Assembly: GCA_023055505.1 (NCBI GenBank)
Contig: JALIRH010000074.1
Location: 1,459,001 to 1,523,000, forward strand
DNA: 64,000 nt
Reading direction: 5' to 3'
Origin: Callipepla californica brunnescens
Taxonomy: Eukaryota; Chordata; Aves; Galliformes; Odontophoridae
Shown: positions 39,420 through 51,760 of the stretch, one piece after another
How positions within the stretch are numbered: position 1 is the first letter of the stretch
Layout of the letters: every line of letters starts with the position of its first letter
Notes under the pieces: model-generated
What the model saw: only the letters and a program-made list of their open reading frames with translations
Databases searched by the model: none
What the model was told of the DNA's origin: nothing
Program-made: the position numbers and the translations under genes

Positions 39420-40085
39420 TTTCTAAATCTAAATAACTTTTATTAAACCAGAAGCTGTCATCTGATGCCACAAAAGACCAAATGATAGGTGACAGCCCAT
39501 TTATTGTTTCTTGATCTCCCAGTCCCTCCGAATTCCAGCTTGCAGGCTGGCTACTTGTGATTTCTTGTGCATCAAAGAGGGATCTGCAGGAGAGCAGACT
39601 GTTGTGTGTAGCAAAAGCTCACACTGATCTGGTTTCTGCAGATAGTTGGCTGAAACAGTGTTGGAGGACATGTGGAAAGTGACATTTTTTCTTAGGATTT
39701 TTTCAAGGTTTGGTATGTGGTTGGTTCTGGTGGCAGAATACAGTTTCAAACTCTTTATTTTAAACTGTGTGGCAGTAATAACTTGGAGAAGCAGCCCATG
39801 ACTTTGTCAGTTAGCACATTCTCATATTCTTGCTGTGATACCGTGAGGTTGGACCCTTCCTTGGCCAATAGTGTTATCATCTTAGTGCTCCTTCTTCCTC
39901 TCTTAATGATTCCTGTTTGCATCACATCCTTCATGTGTCTGCCAAGTAGAATTTGTTGCATTGACTTTCTTTCCAACGCCTGCCTAGAAGGGCAGCCTTC
40001 CTTCAACCAGGATGCAAAAAGGACCTGTGTCTCCAGAACCATCAATATTTTTCTTGAGATGATAAATGAACTGCCAATAAACTGA
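39420..40085 (-). pseudogene. Possible processed pseudogene, parent unknown
   Basis: On the minus strand two long open frames lie end to end: 96 codons at 39755-40045 and 82 codons at 39501-39749, in different frames. A polyadenylation-like aataaa (plus-strand tttatt at 39438-39443) and then a short A-rich stretch follow. The composition (many K, Q, S, N, T; an IIKRGRRSTK segment) looks more protein-like than most intronic ORFs here. No family was recognised, there is no long poly(A) tail, and no target-site duplication was confirmed. It could be chance. Confidence 0.2.
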
Positions 40086-40845
40086 GGCAGCTGCCAGATT
40101 TCTCTGAGAAACAGATCTTTAGTCCCAATTTATCCATGCTTATTCATGTGTCTGGAAAGTTCAGAGACGCAAACAGAGGACTAGCCACTCCTAGGGAGAC
40201 ACTGAGAATTAGGTGGTATAGATGGATGGAATGGGAGCTTATGGACTGGTTCAGATATGTTAGTTATTACTCTGTGCTTATGTTATCTCAGAGAAAAAAA
40301 TTGACTTTGGATTCATCACAGGGAACACCACAGAAAAGAAACAAAATTCTCAAATGCAGACCTAACTTCTCGGACTTGCTGTATCATTCCGTTTGTTTTT
40401 CTCCATCTCTTCTGGTCTTTCTTGCCAGAATGACAAGACTCCTGACTCCTATGACTCAGGAGTTGTTTTGCATAATGTCTGAAAATTGTGTTGCTGGCAA
40501 GATTTTTTCAAGGAGACAAATTATGTCCATGTATGTGCTCCTACAAGTAAAGTTTGTAAGGAGACCAATCTTTTATTGAAGTGAATGGTGCAATTGGAAA
40601 AAGGCAGTCTTTGTCTTTAGGGCTCTTTTGATGGGCAACCAGTGTGTGTGTGTATGTCATATAATTGACACCATTGAGCCCATTTTTAGGTTTGAACCAA
40701 AACTGGCAAAGAAACAGAGTTCTCAGAGGAATCGAGTTTGGGCAAGTTTCTGAAAACAGGCAACTGAGCAAACAAGAAACTCAACTAAGGACTGTGTTGG
40801 GGGAAAAGCTGGAGTTTAAATGTTATTACACAACAGGTCTTACCG

Positions 40846-40949
40846 TAGTGAAGGGCATGGTTTACGGGGAAATACTGGTGATGCGTAGATGGTTGGACTA
40901 GATGATCTTAGAGGTCTTTTCCAACCCTAGTGATTCTATGATTCTATTA
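40846..40949 (+). mobile_element. CR1 LINE 3' end fragment
   Basis: The sequence contains ggttggactagatgatctta, then gaggtcttttccaacccta, and ends in tgattctatgattctatta. This is a clear 5'-truncated CR1 3' UTR of roughly 100 nt, one of the least diverged in the window. Confidence 0.95.
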
Positions 40950-41646
40950 TGGGGACTGGAGAGAGAGCCTGCTGTAAAATGCTCCATCAGAGGGAGAATT
41001 TCACATGGCACATACTCCATTTTACTGGAATAAATAGGGACAGAATGTCAGTAGTTGCGTTGTAGGTGGGGCAGTTAATTGTTATTTCAAAATAGACCTG
41101 GCCCTGTGCAGAGTCTGTGCGACCCTGGAGCACAGGCTCAAGGTCTTTACATGGTGAGTGTACCTTCAGCAAGGTCAAGGCAGAACAAGCAGCGAGGATG
41201 AGCACTCAGGGCCCTCTCTGAGGAGGACTGCAGACGCCCAGCAGTCTGGTGCCTCTTTGCACCTCACAGTGCACAGGTTGGGTGGAATGAAGTGGTCTCC
41301 CCATCCCCAGATCCTGGGTCAGCACCAGCAGCACAGATCACATTGCCTGTAGTTCAAGTGCCCTCTTCTGGCATGAAACGTTTCATTTCTCAATGGCACG
41401 CAACTGAAGAGAAGGGGATGTTTTTCTGACAGTTGCTCAAATCAAGAACAAAGCAGGTTTTCTCTTCCTTTTTGTCCACCCTAAGTTCTGGCCTGCCTCT
41501 GCAGGGAACAGAGGTCAGTGAGGAGCCTCTGTCGTACCAGCCTGGTTGTGTCACAGCAACTTGGTGGGACAGTGCTATAATGAGATCTTGTTTGAATCTC
41601 TGAGGTCATTAAAAAAGCCCTTTTTTTTTCCCCCTTTGTGTGCTTC

Positions 41647-41668
41647 TTTTTTTTTTTTTTTTTTTTTT
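41647..41668 (+). repeat. T22 homopolymer
   Basis: A run of 22 T follows an earlier T-rich block at about 41620-41630 and precedes a pyrimidine-rich stretch ending in gactttag. Confidence 0.9.
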
Positions 41669-41999
41669 CTTCTCTGCCTTGACTTTAGCTGCGATGAATC
41701 TGGAGATGTGTTGATTTATACCATCTGAGAATTCGGAATCCTTCTCCTGCTTATGTTTTCTGCTCTCTGCTGTATATAAATCATATATTGGCTATTCTTG
41801 ACCTGTTGATGTCAATAGTTTTCATTGTGGATCCCTCTGGGATCCAGATTTGACCTTTATTGATTAGGAGGGAATGCTCCATGATGAAATGTGAGGAGAG
41901 GAGGACGTGCAGCTACTGTCAGAGGAGTTCCCATCCTGAGCACTCCGATGGGAAGGGAAAGTTTGATACACTCGTTAATGTGAATTCAAGGTTAGCAGT

Positions 42000-42240
42000 A
42001 AACAGCACAGCAACTGCATCTGACTGTGGAAGTATTTAAACTCAGCCTTTAATAAGAAAAAGGAGTTTCCTGCTCTGCTTTATCGCACCAGTTACCATCA
42101 GGGGCCTTTGCATGTGCTGTGGATTTTTCCCTATATTTAAGGAGCACTTCAATCTATAATTGATTATAGCTGAATTTGTGTTATAAAGTAGGGAACAACA
42201 GGTCAGGGCGTTTACACTGTGAAACAGGGCTGAGCCTGAT
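42000..42240. promoter_or_regulatory. Candidate conserved noncoding element
   Basis: An unrepetitive AT-rich stretch includes ggcctttgcatgtgctgtgg (octamer-like ttgcat), tataattgattatagctg (a near-palindromic homeodomain site) and tgttataaagtagggaac. There is no open frame of note and no repeat signature. Inference only. Confidence 0.22.
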
Positions 42241-44029
42241 TCCCATTTAGATCCTTTATAGCAGAAGCGTAGTGGCTTTTTTTCCCCCTGTAAAAACCAC
42301 TGTCTCAGCTACTGAGTACAGTGCTGTATTAATAATTCTGTACTTATTGTAGGCTCTCCGAATGCAAATCCTTCACACACAAGCTAGACTGGCATAAGCC
42401 AGTATAAGAATCACACACACACAACTTGCACTGCCCTCCACTGGGTTTCTGAGGAGTGAAAGGAACTGGAATCAGGACTGCCAGGTTTTGCAAAGCGCCG
42501 AGCTGGAAACAGAAATCCAGCTTCTCCCTTCAAGGTGAAAAGGACAGAGGAGATTCTGGAGGTTTTGGTCTGCTTGAGGCTCTTCCTACAGTGGTCCCTG
42601 CTCTATTACATGCACTTTAAAACTGTCATACACTGACATTGCTTCTTCGTGGTCACTTTGCTATTAGATAGTTAAATGAGATATCAGGATTGAGGTTCAG
42701 GAAATGTGATTACTAATCATGCAATTTTACTTTAACTCCATGCCTGTGTTTCTCCCTGCGTTCTCAGCAGAGACAGTCTGGCTCTGTCCAGAGCCTGGCA
42801 CAAAGAAATCCTGCTCTTGGTCAGACCCTCACAGTATTACCACACCAAATACAGCAGAGCAAGGGTTCTCAAGCCAGTGCAAGTTGAGATGTTCCAGTAG
42901 TTAATGTGAACAGACACCACTGGAAATAACAGGTAGTACTCAATACTTACCTTGTGACTTTCAAAGCAATTATCCTTTGTATGATAGGATAAAGAGAACA
43001 TACTTGTCTTCTAATGTTTCATTTTAAAGCTACTACTCAGCATGGAAAAATATATACATGAATCTGTGTGTGCATTAGACATGCATATATACCAGAACAT
43101 TTTTCTTTCAGTATGTTCTCAAGATTCATGAAGCAAATGAATTGACAGAGAGAAGCTCGCAGGCCTCTTTGTGTCGGGGAGCACCAAACCACCACTGCAG
43201 GGAACAAAGGTGCCCCTCTATCAGTCCTCTGCAGACGGCCCTAGAACTGGAGCAGCCCAGAGTAATGGTGCTGAGAAGTTGGTACGATAACAAAGCAAAG
43301 CAAAGTACAACAGGATGACAGCGCAAGGCAGCAAAAATAGGTGGCTTTTGTATGACTATAATAGCACCACCTGCTTTCAGAATGTTAGTCATCCCGTAAA
43401 TGTGTCCATTCCGGCGAATATCCTTGAGGGAGCTGACACAGAAATCCATAGAAACGAGGCACGAATCTGAGCAGAGAAAGGGGAGAAGCACGGGGACTCG
43501 CCAGGCTGAAAGCAGCGACTGGTGGGGGGAAAGAGAGCAGCCTGAAATGTGTGCTTGTGTGTGGGTGTGTATAGGGTAGCTGAGGAGAAGTACGTATGCT
43601 TCTCAGAGGGAAGAATTTGTTTCCACCCCATCGCACCCCAGCCCCAGCTGCTTTCTTTGATTTTCTTCTAGTAGGGCCAATCTAGGCACTCGGTGATGAT
43701 AAACAACCTGGTATTGCAGGGAGGCACGCACAGTGACACGAGAATATGGAGAGAAAGAGAAGAACCCAAAAGGACAGAGTTTGTGTGATTTATTTGTGTC
43801 CCACGTGTGCTGTGCAGTGCAGGCACCTCGGGAACCTTATCCCAGTGGTCCTGCTGCAGCCTGGTAGGGAGAATGCCAAACCCAGGCCTTGCTAGCAGAA
43901 ACAGCTTCCCCAGAAACACATCCTTTTCCTGATGAGCTGTGTTTGCAGCGATCCTGGTAGGAAGTTTAAATCCTGTTTGATCAGGGCATTTGGGGACTTT
44001 CTGTTTGGTATGTATGGAGAGTTCTGGCT

Positions 44030-44130
44030 TTCAAGATAGCTGTGTTCAGCTGTGAGCTCAGTCGCTGACTCTGCCTGGCCTTGGGCAAGTCACGCAATCT
44101 TCCTTCCTTGCATGTCACGATTAGTAGGCT
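44030..44130 (+). repeat. MIR-like relic, plus orientation
   Basis: The sequence gctgactctgcctggccttg leads into gggcaagtcacgcaatcttc, which matches the MIR core (tgtgaccttgggcaagtcact). A minus-strand random ORF of 199 codons (43981-44580) runs across it and should not be taken as a gene. Confidence 0.5.
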
Positions 44131-44584
44131 TTCAGCTCTGCAATCATAACAGGTTTTTTTAACATTGCATTTGTGTGTGCAACTTCCTGAATTTTGCCAA
44201 AGCAAACTGAGAGCTTGTGATGTTGTGAGGTTGTGCTGACACGTGCAGTGCACCAGCAGGGCTGTGCCTTCAGCTCCAGCACACAGGGTGCTGCTAACAG
44301 AGTAGCACGTTGTCGTTCTCTGTTGGACCAATGTAAGGAAGGTAAAAAAGGTACGTTTTTCCAGAGAGATTCCTGACCACTTACTCATTTCAAGGGATCT
44401 GAATTCTGTTTGTGGTTCTGTGAAGAGCTCGCAGACTTGGTGCTTTGCTCTGCCTGTCCTTTCCTCAGGCAGCCCTCTTGAATGAAAACACAGGACAGGA
44501 GGAGGAATGACGTTGTCTAGACAATGACACAGGGCTAGGACACAGTCTGGTGAGATAAAAGGAGAAGGGAACAGGCACATGGAG

Positions 44585-44650
44585 CAAAGTGATTTGCCTA
44601 AATCTGCACAACCAGATCTCCTGACTCCTTCAGTCTCCCTCCTGTGGCTT
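44585..44650 (-). repeat. MIR-like relic, minus orientation
   Basis: The plus strand reads gcaaagtgatttgcctaaat, then ctgcacaaccagatctcctg. This resembles the reverse complement of the MIR core, and it lies 450 nt from a plus-orientation piece at 44030-44130. Confidence 0.45.
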
Positions 44651-46272
44651 TTCTTTAGGAGATGAAGTTGATTGATTGAAATTGCCCTTTTTACTGATTA
44701 CCATTTTAATAATCTGCCCAGTAATGTCAGAAATCCAGCAAGAGAGATGTTTTTTTTAGGTGCAATCTGTTTGTCACTTGCATTTGTCTCAGGTGGGCAC
44801 AAAAACAGGACAGGTTGTGTTCTCTTTTTATTTATATTTGGGTTTGTGTTCTTGTCATCCAGGCATAACAGTGTTACTGCTGCAGCTGCATTCTCACATG
44901 ACAGGAGAATATTCTTATTGCAAGGAAGTGAAAATTAAAAACAAAAACACCTCCCCATCCAAAATAAATCTTCCTTGCAAAAAGAAGCATTGAACTCTCA
45001 GGTCTTGGGAAAATCTCTTTGTGTATCCATGCATGCTCCATCTTCTTGGCAATGGCATCCTGTGTAACATCCCTGGTTTTTCAGTGTGGGATGGATGCTG
45101 CTGTTGTCTCCTTTGCTAATTCTATTTCCTCACAAACCCCTTTGCCTGTTGTCAGTTACTTCTCATGCCTTTTTTCCTTTGATCACAAAATCTCTAGGGA
45201 GAAGATGGTCTTTAGTGCTGGTGGGGAGTCTTTGCCTTGGAGTCTTCCCTGGCCACCCTATTCCTTCAGGTTTTAAACAGGTGAATAATAACCCAGCTCC
45301 ATGCCCTGGGGTTCTGATTCTTGATGGGTTTTCCCACATGCTGTCAGGCTGTAAATAAATAATACCTGCAAGAAAAAGGGACTGAAATCATCTTGGCTCC
45401 TTTCACTGAGAGCCAAATGGTGCAGTGGCTGAAACTCAAGTAGAAAGGATATTCCTGCTCCCAACTCATTTGTCTGACAGCGCAATCACTTGGAGTAATA
45501 AATCTTGACTAGAAACTGATGGAAATCCAAGAGGGATGAGAGTGCTTTCAGAGGAGAAGCTGTGAGAGGGAGCTTTTGCTTCTGTGGAAGAGTCAAAGGC
45601 TGCTGGATCCAAAATGGCTTTCAGTGGCCACGCCTATCTGACAGCTCTGCCCCGGCCCTCCCCCTGCCCCTTGCCTGTGGCCTTTGTGTCTGCAGCTGTG
45701 GGGCTGAGGAGCAGGGGTTCTGTGCCAGCCCTGCAGTGGCCTTAATGCACACCTGAGCAGCCTGAAGAGGGGCCAGGAATAAATGGCAGAGATCTGGAGC
45801 AGCGAGCTGCCTGCTGTGCTCACTCCTTAACCCTTCGGGAGCAAGCACTTCCCACAGCCTCCTGAGCAAACAAGGACAAAAAAAAAGCAAGCACGGAGCT
45901 GAAACATTTTATTTCCCCTACTGGGCCTGCCAATTAACCCTGTCAGGAGTTAGAAAACCACACTGGGCGCATCAACAGAAAATGAGCTGAGGAGGGAGAG
46001 TGTTTGAGGAAGGCGGTGCAGAGCCCTAATCAGCTCCCTGTCTCTTGGAAAAGCTGAGCTGTGGCACAGGGACAGAGGGAGTGAGTTTGCAAACACTATG
46101 CTTCAGAAACCACGGCAGGGTAAAACAGCCTGAGAAGGCCAGATCCTGGTGGGAGTCTGTCTCCAAGCTGTCTGGCTGCTGTGCGTCTGTCCTTCTGCAA
46201 ATGCCACCACCCCTTCCCCAACCCCTGGTTGTCTGCAGTGACTTCTTGATGGGCTTGGGGCTTTGAAGAAGT

Positions 46273-46282
46273 GGGGGGGGGG
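46273..46282 (+). repeat. G10 run
   Basis: Ten consecutive G lie just upstream of the CR1 copy that starts near 46316. There is only one such run here, so a G-quadruplex within one strand is not supported. Confidence 0.85.
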
Positions 46283-46315
46283 ATGGAAGCAGCAAAAACC
46301 TCCCCGTGAAGCACA

Positions 46316-46710
46316 ATTCTTATGAGCAGTGGCTGAGGGAACTGGGATTGTTCAGTCTGGAGAAGAGGAGGCTCAGGGGAGACCTCGTCTCTCTCTGTGA
46401 GGTCCTGGAATGAGGTTGTGGTGAGGTGGGGGTCTGCCTCTTCCCCAGGTAACTGTGATAAGAGGTAACTGCCTCAAGTTGTGCCAGGGGAGGTTCAGGT
46501 TGGATATTAGGAAAAAATTATTTGCCAAGAGAGGTTGGGCATAAGCACAGGCTGCCCAGTGAGATGGTAGAGTCACCATCCCTGGAAGTGTTTAAGAACC
46601 ATGGAGATGTGGTACTTACAGACCTGGTTTAGTAGGCAATATTGGTGTTAGGTGGATGGCTGGACTAGATTATATTAGAGGTCTTTTCCAACCTTGGTGT
46701 TTCTGTGGTC
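46316..46710 (+). mobile_element. CR1 LINE 3' part, about 400 nt
   Basis: The copy starts in the ORF2 C-terminal region (gagggaactgggattgttca, tctggagaagaggaggctca), continues through ttcaggttggatattaggaa and tgcccagtgagatggtagag, and reaches the 3' UTR (gaggtcttttccaaccttgg). It has an internal G/T-rich insertion or divergent stretch near 46400-46450. It is 5'-truncated and has no coding capacity. Confidence 0.93.
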
Positions 46711-49700
46711 CTCTCTGGGGATCTGCCTGTCTGGGACTCATCCTGCTGTCAACTGGCTTTGCTCCAGTTAGTGGAAAGTTTGAGCTGGGCTGAAAACAGG
46801 AGAAACTGGATGGGTTGGATGGAGCATGGTGCACACAGGATGTATTTTGGGTGTTTCCCTTTGACAAGCATGAAGAGGCAGTGGACGGAGCAGGGCCTTG
46901 TGCTGAGGGTCACCCAAAGGGAGGCTTGGTCTGTTTGCTGTGAGGATGCTGGAGAACTTAACATTCGTCAGTTCAGCATCTTGGGTACAACTTCCTTCTC
47001 CCTGGCCTTCCAGTCATACTCCCTGGTCCCCAATCCTCTCATTACTTTTTTGGTTCCTCTCAGATGCTGATGGGCTGCAAGGGCTGGTACACGGTTATTT
47101 CCCTGCCTTATCAGGAAAAGAATAATAGCACAGAAGAATAGCACAAATGGGAAAAGAGGGCCTGTTTGGAGTTGAGCTGTACAGAGTTAATATTCTGACT
47201 CTCAGGCCATGAAATCAATCTTCCAGGTGAATTTGTGATCTTTCAAATTCATTTTGGGCACGATGCACATCTCAAATGGAACTGGCTGCAGATTTTGACG
47301 TCAGTAAATACTTTCTTCCCTTCAAAAGAGCACAGCTTGGATTTCATCTTGTTTTTACACCTTCACTTCTCCTTGTAAGGCTCATTGTCACCACCGGGTC
47401 TGGTGTCATCCAACTGCGGCAGTGAGACCAACACTCTGTGCTGCAGAAATTCCCAGAGCACAACACTCAGCAGCTGCCAAAGCTTTCTGCTGGCACCTGC
47501 TCAAGGCAAGAGAGAGAGAAATATCACTTTGTCTGCCTCCCTTCATTGCTGCCCACCAGGAAACCAATATAGACAGCACTTTGCTCGTTTGCTTGAGAGA
47601 CGTGCAGGTTAGACGAGCAAGGCAGACACCTTCAGCCTTTTTAGCCTTTTGTATAATGCATGTTTCCTTTTTCCCATCCCACTTTCTCTTGTAGCGTTCC
47701 TGCTACCCCATCTCACTGCTCTCTAAGAGGCCGGCAGGGAATAGCATTTTGCTGTGCTTTTCTCCTGTGTTTTCCCACCTGCCTTTAAATTGCATGAGTC
47801 TAATTGTTTTGGGCACTAAAGCTGGTGATGGCTGCCTTTGGGCAAGCAGTGAAGGGATACTTCGAGCAAGGCAGCTTTGAGGAATATCAGGTGTTTCTGA
47901 TGGCCGCTGGGACAAGTTGCCTCTCACCTCCTTCCTCCCCCTGCCTTGATTCCCTTCTGACTCATGGGTGGCTGCTGACTCCTTGTCTCTCTGTGTAAAT
48001 TGGGTTGGTAATAAATGTATTAAATTCCTTCCTTGTGGAAGAAACCCTTCAAGTCAAGAATGTCAGCTTCTTGTCAACTGTCTTCCCTTACACCTGCTGG
48101 CTCTCTAGTCTCATTCTGTCATTGCTCGCCCCATGTTCTCCTTTGATCCGCAAGCTAAAGCATGTTTCTGAGATCTGCATCTGTCATCTGTACTCTTAAA
48201 TGCCGCTGAGATTGTACCATTCTTGATATTTGGCAGCAAGGAGTTCCATAGGTCATCAGTTCATACAGGGAACCTGGTGTGCTGAGCAAGGCCTTCACGT
48301 GAGATAGGGGCTCACCTGTTCTGGTCCCTATAGAGCAATGCTGGGCAATTTGGCAAAGCTTCTGCTTGACTGAAAACTCACAAAACTAAATGAAAATGGG
48401 AGAGGTATAACTTCATCACCCCAAAATGGCTTTAAATTCATAGATAACATATGAAGAAATACTTTGTTACATGTACATTTTCTTTTATTAGGTAAAAGAT
48501 GCTTTCCTCCCAGGAAAAGTGGTAGAGATGGTATTGAAATGAATGGGAAATAAGCATACTCATCCACTGCAGAGAATGTAGCTGCTGGTGTGCAGCAGAA
48601 AATTCAGGCAACAAACCTACCCAAACTTGTTTTCATGTCCCACTAGCACAAGATGAACAAAAACATGATATAAAGAATTGTGATTTAACAGATGAGAGTG
48701 AACAAGGTAAAAAAATATATTTCTTCCTGGTGCTATTTGTAGCGCAGACTGTAATAGATGGAGGTTATTTCTATTTCAAAATCAGTGTTCTTTAGAGACA
48801 GGTCGGTTTATTAGGAGAGGCTGGAATTGTTAAAAACACATTTTCTATGCATCAGAACAGTTCATGTGAGGCTGAAGACTTGACTGGTCTGACCTCAGGC
48901 AAGGCTATGCACTTTGATAAAGCTTTTAGTGACGATCAAGTTTTACTGAATAGTACTAAAACTGTAGCAAACTGGGAGACATAAGGCAGAGAAAACCAAA
49001 GAATCCATCCAGTTTTTGCAATCAGGTCATCAAGGACTTCCTGTTCAAGAGGCAGCATCAGGTCATCATCTTTAATAGCCCCTGATCTACTTGTCGTTCC
49101 CAATTCAATATCTAAATGTTACTTACAGCAGTGACTCAAAGATTAGGAATCTGCAAAGAACACAGAAATGCAAGAGGATACAATGGTTTGAAAGGAAATA
49201 AGAAGATATTTGTTTTAAGCTTGTTCTATGAAATAAGCGATAAATTAATTTACAAGCAGCGAACAAAGCACTTTTTCCTGAGCAGTCAAGACTTAACCTT
49301 GGATGGAAGCTGAATACCAGAGGGTAGACATGCTGTGCTTCCTCCAGTCCCACACTGGTAATGCAGCTCGGCTCCCTCATTTCAGAATGCTGTGGGATGA
49401 ATGGAGCTGATGCAGGTGCTGTGATCACTGATGTTCTGGCACTTTGCAGGTGGCCCCAGTGCTTGGCTATGGTTTGTAGGGGTGTTTTACAGGTGGAATG
49501 TGCTTTGCAGCAGAGGAATGTGCAGCTCTTCGTGATTAAACATGTGTCATTGGGTCAAGAAAGCAATGAGCAAGTTGCAAAAGGCCTGAAATGACTGGAA
49601 TCCATTTCAGGCAGGGTGGTATGTAAAAGTGAGGACTGTTAACTTACTTATGTTACTCTAGGTGTAGTGAAGCAAGTTAGGATTTTAAAATATGTTGGTT

Positions 49701-51359
49701 AATTAATGGTACAGTGTCTGACATTCGTCTTTTTCCCAGCTGTGGGCCAGCTTGTTGCTTTGTGATTTGAATTGTGTTAGGGAAAATACCTTTCTCTGCC
49801 TCTTTGGGCAGGCTGGTCGGCATGCTTACGTGCAATTCCTCTTGATTTCTCTCTGAAGTTGGTCCAGTTGAGGAGTAGAAACCTCAGAGAGTGGAAGGGG
49901 GAGTTTTGTACCATTCTGCAGGTTCTGTGGTCCAGAGTCCAGAGGTTAGCTTAGGGTAAGGAAATAATACCTTCTTTGCTGTTATACCAAAGGAGATGAG
50001 GTTCATAAAAGGGTTCAAAGTGGAGCTCAGCTACACAATGCTGTAAGTATTTAACTTAGCGTTAGATTATTCTAACACATAGCTGGTGATTGAAAGCCTG
50101 CCCAGTGAAGGGCAGGTAAGGAGTTCTCACAATGTAAGTTGTTTTCTGGCCTGGTGCCACGTCCATTGATCGAAGTCAGGCGCAAAAGTCAGAATTACTA
50201 CAAAATTGAGCTCTGAAAAATCAAGACTTATGTATATTAGATCCCAAATCTATACTGACTAAACCTTCTTTTCATTGTCCTTGAAAGTTGTATAAGCGCA
50301 GGGAAGAAAGTGGGAGTGGCTCTGAATTGCTCTTTTTTGTCCATTTCATGATTGCTTGGTCTGAACGAAGGGGAAAAAAAAAATGAAACTTTCGTTTCCT
50401 TGACTACAGCACTTGTGATGTCATTTGTGTTGTATTTTATATTCCCACCCCCCTTTTAGGATCCTTTCTGATCTTGTTCTCATATGCTCTCCTTTTAAAG
50501 CCTGTATTTGTCCTATATGTCTTCCTGCTGCCCACCTCTCTATTACAATATGAATCACTTTGTTGTATCTAGGTCAGTCACTTCCCGCAACCAGCATAGT
50601 ATATTTGTCAAAGAATTGGTATAGTCTGGTTTTAATGTCCAAATTGAACAATAGACTTCCAAAGGGTTATCTGTTATTGCTTCTCATGAAGATGGAGGAC
50701 AGTCTAGCAGGTTTTATTTATATAATAAGTTGATTCTGCTTCGTTTATAGGCTCGATATCTCTAGCCTGCGCTATGCTGCTGTGTCTGTTGTCTGTGCTG
50801 GAGTGGGTGGTGTTAGAACCCATGTGATAGTTCTGCAAAATTATTCTCTCCCTGACTCATCTGCAAACAGTTTAAGACTTGACTGTGTGGAAGAAGGCTC
50901 TCTTGCACACGTCTGAGTGGGCAGAATTGGAAATAATCAGGAGATAATGGATAAATCTTCTCCTATGTCCCTTCTCTCAGTGGTTTGGCTTTCATTTTGA
51001 AGTTTGTGTTTTTGTTTTTCCTCTGCCTTATGCAAAGGTTATTGCATTCACCTATATCAAGGTCCTGCTTATGCTCAGGCTTGGCAGAATATTACCTATA
51101 CAGGTTTTTTTGCCAGCTAAAGACTTTGCTGTAATAGCAGATATATGTTCATTTTGATGCTCTTTTCTGTTTATCTTTAAGCAGCGTGAATGTTTCTCCT
51201 TTTTGCTGTTCAACTTGATCCCTTCCTTAGCTTAAATATGAGTTGGGTGGGTGTGCCACCTGACCTACCTCAGAAAAGGCTGCTCTCCTCTTGCTGTAGC
51301 CATAGTTTCCCCTTGCTGAAGTCCAAGGCAATTCCCATTTTGTTCTGAGATCTTGCAGA

Positions 51360-51760
51360 CAAATTGTATTGCCTTTGCATTTGTCAACATTAAGGGTTAT
51401 TTGCCATACCTTTTCCAAATTACCTAGCAAAGCGAAGGACTCTGTAGAATTTCATTGCTTGCTTTTTTCCTTTCCCCTCCGTGTCCACTTCCCCAGTTTT
51501 GTGTTGTCAGCAGGCTTAACCAGTTTTCAGTCAGGTTCTCTAAGCCATTTATATAAATTAGGCTTAGCAGGGGTTCCAAGCATCGTGTGGCGATGAACAT
51601 TACTTTGCATTTGTTGACTTTAATTTTCTTTTGCCGTATGTTGACCCAGTTCTACAGAAGACCTAAATTGTTGGATATTTCTTGGCTGCTTTTCTCACGT
51701 CCATTATATAGCCCCACTGGCAACTGCAGGAACTCTGAAAACGACATCACTTGAAGTCAT
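51360..51760 (-). mobile_element. Ancient L3/CR1-type LINE relic, minus orientation
   Basis: Two landmark segments of the minus-strand CR1/L3 ORF2 are seen. One is near 51375-51500 (ttgccatacc, then gttgtcagcaggctt near 51505). The other is near 51600-51690 (tttgcatttgttgactttaa, then ttgacccagttctacagaag). This would mean the same landmark appears twice, so there may be two overlapping relics. Divergence is high. Confidence 0.45.

Noticed and set aside
41647..41728. T22 tract and gactttag acceptor-like site before a short open frame.
   Set aside because: The downstream sequence does not continue CCP6 and no donor is evident.
43981..44580. 199-codon minus-strand open frame.
   Set aside because: It runs through two MIR-like relics in opposite orientation and has no recognisable domain, so it is a chance frame.
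45600..45760. GC-rich patch considered as a CpG island promoter.
   Set aside because: It is C- and G-rich but has few CpG dinucleotides and is short, so it is not a CpG island.
46273..46282. G10 run considered as a G-quadruplex.
   Set aside because: There is one run only, and other G tracts are too far away to support a standard four-tract structure.
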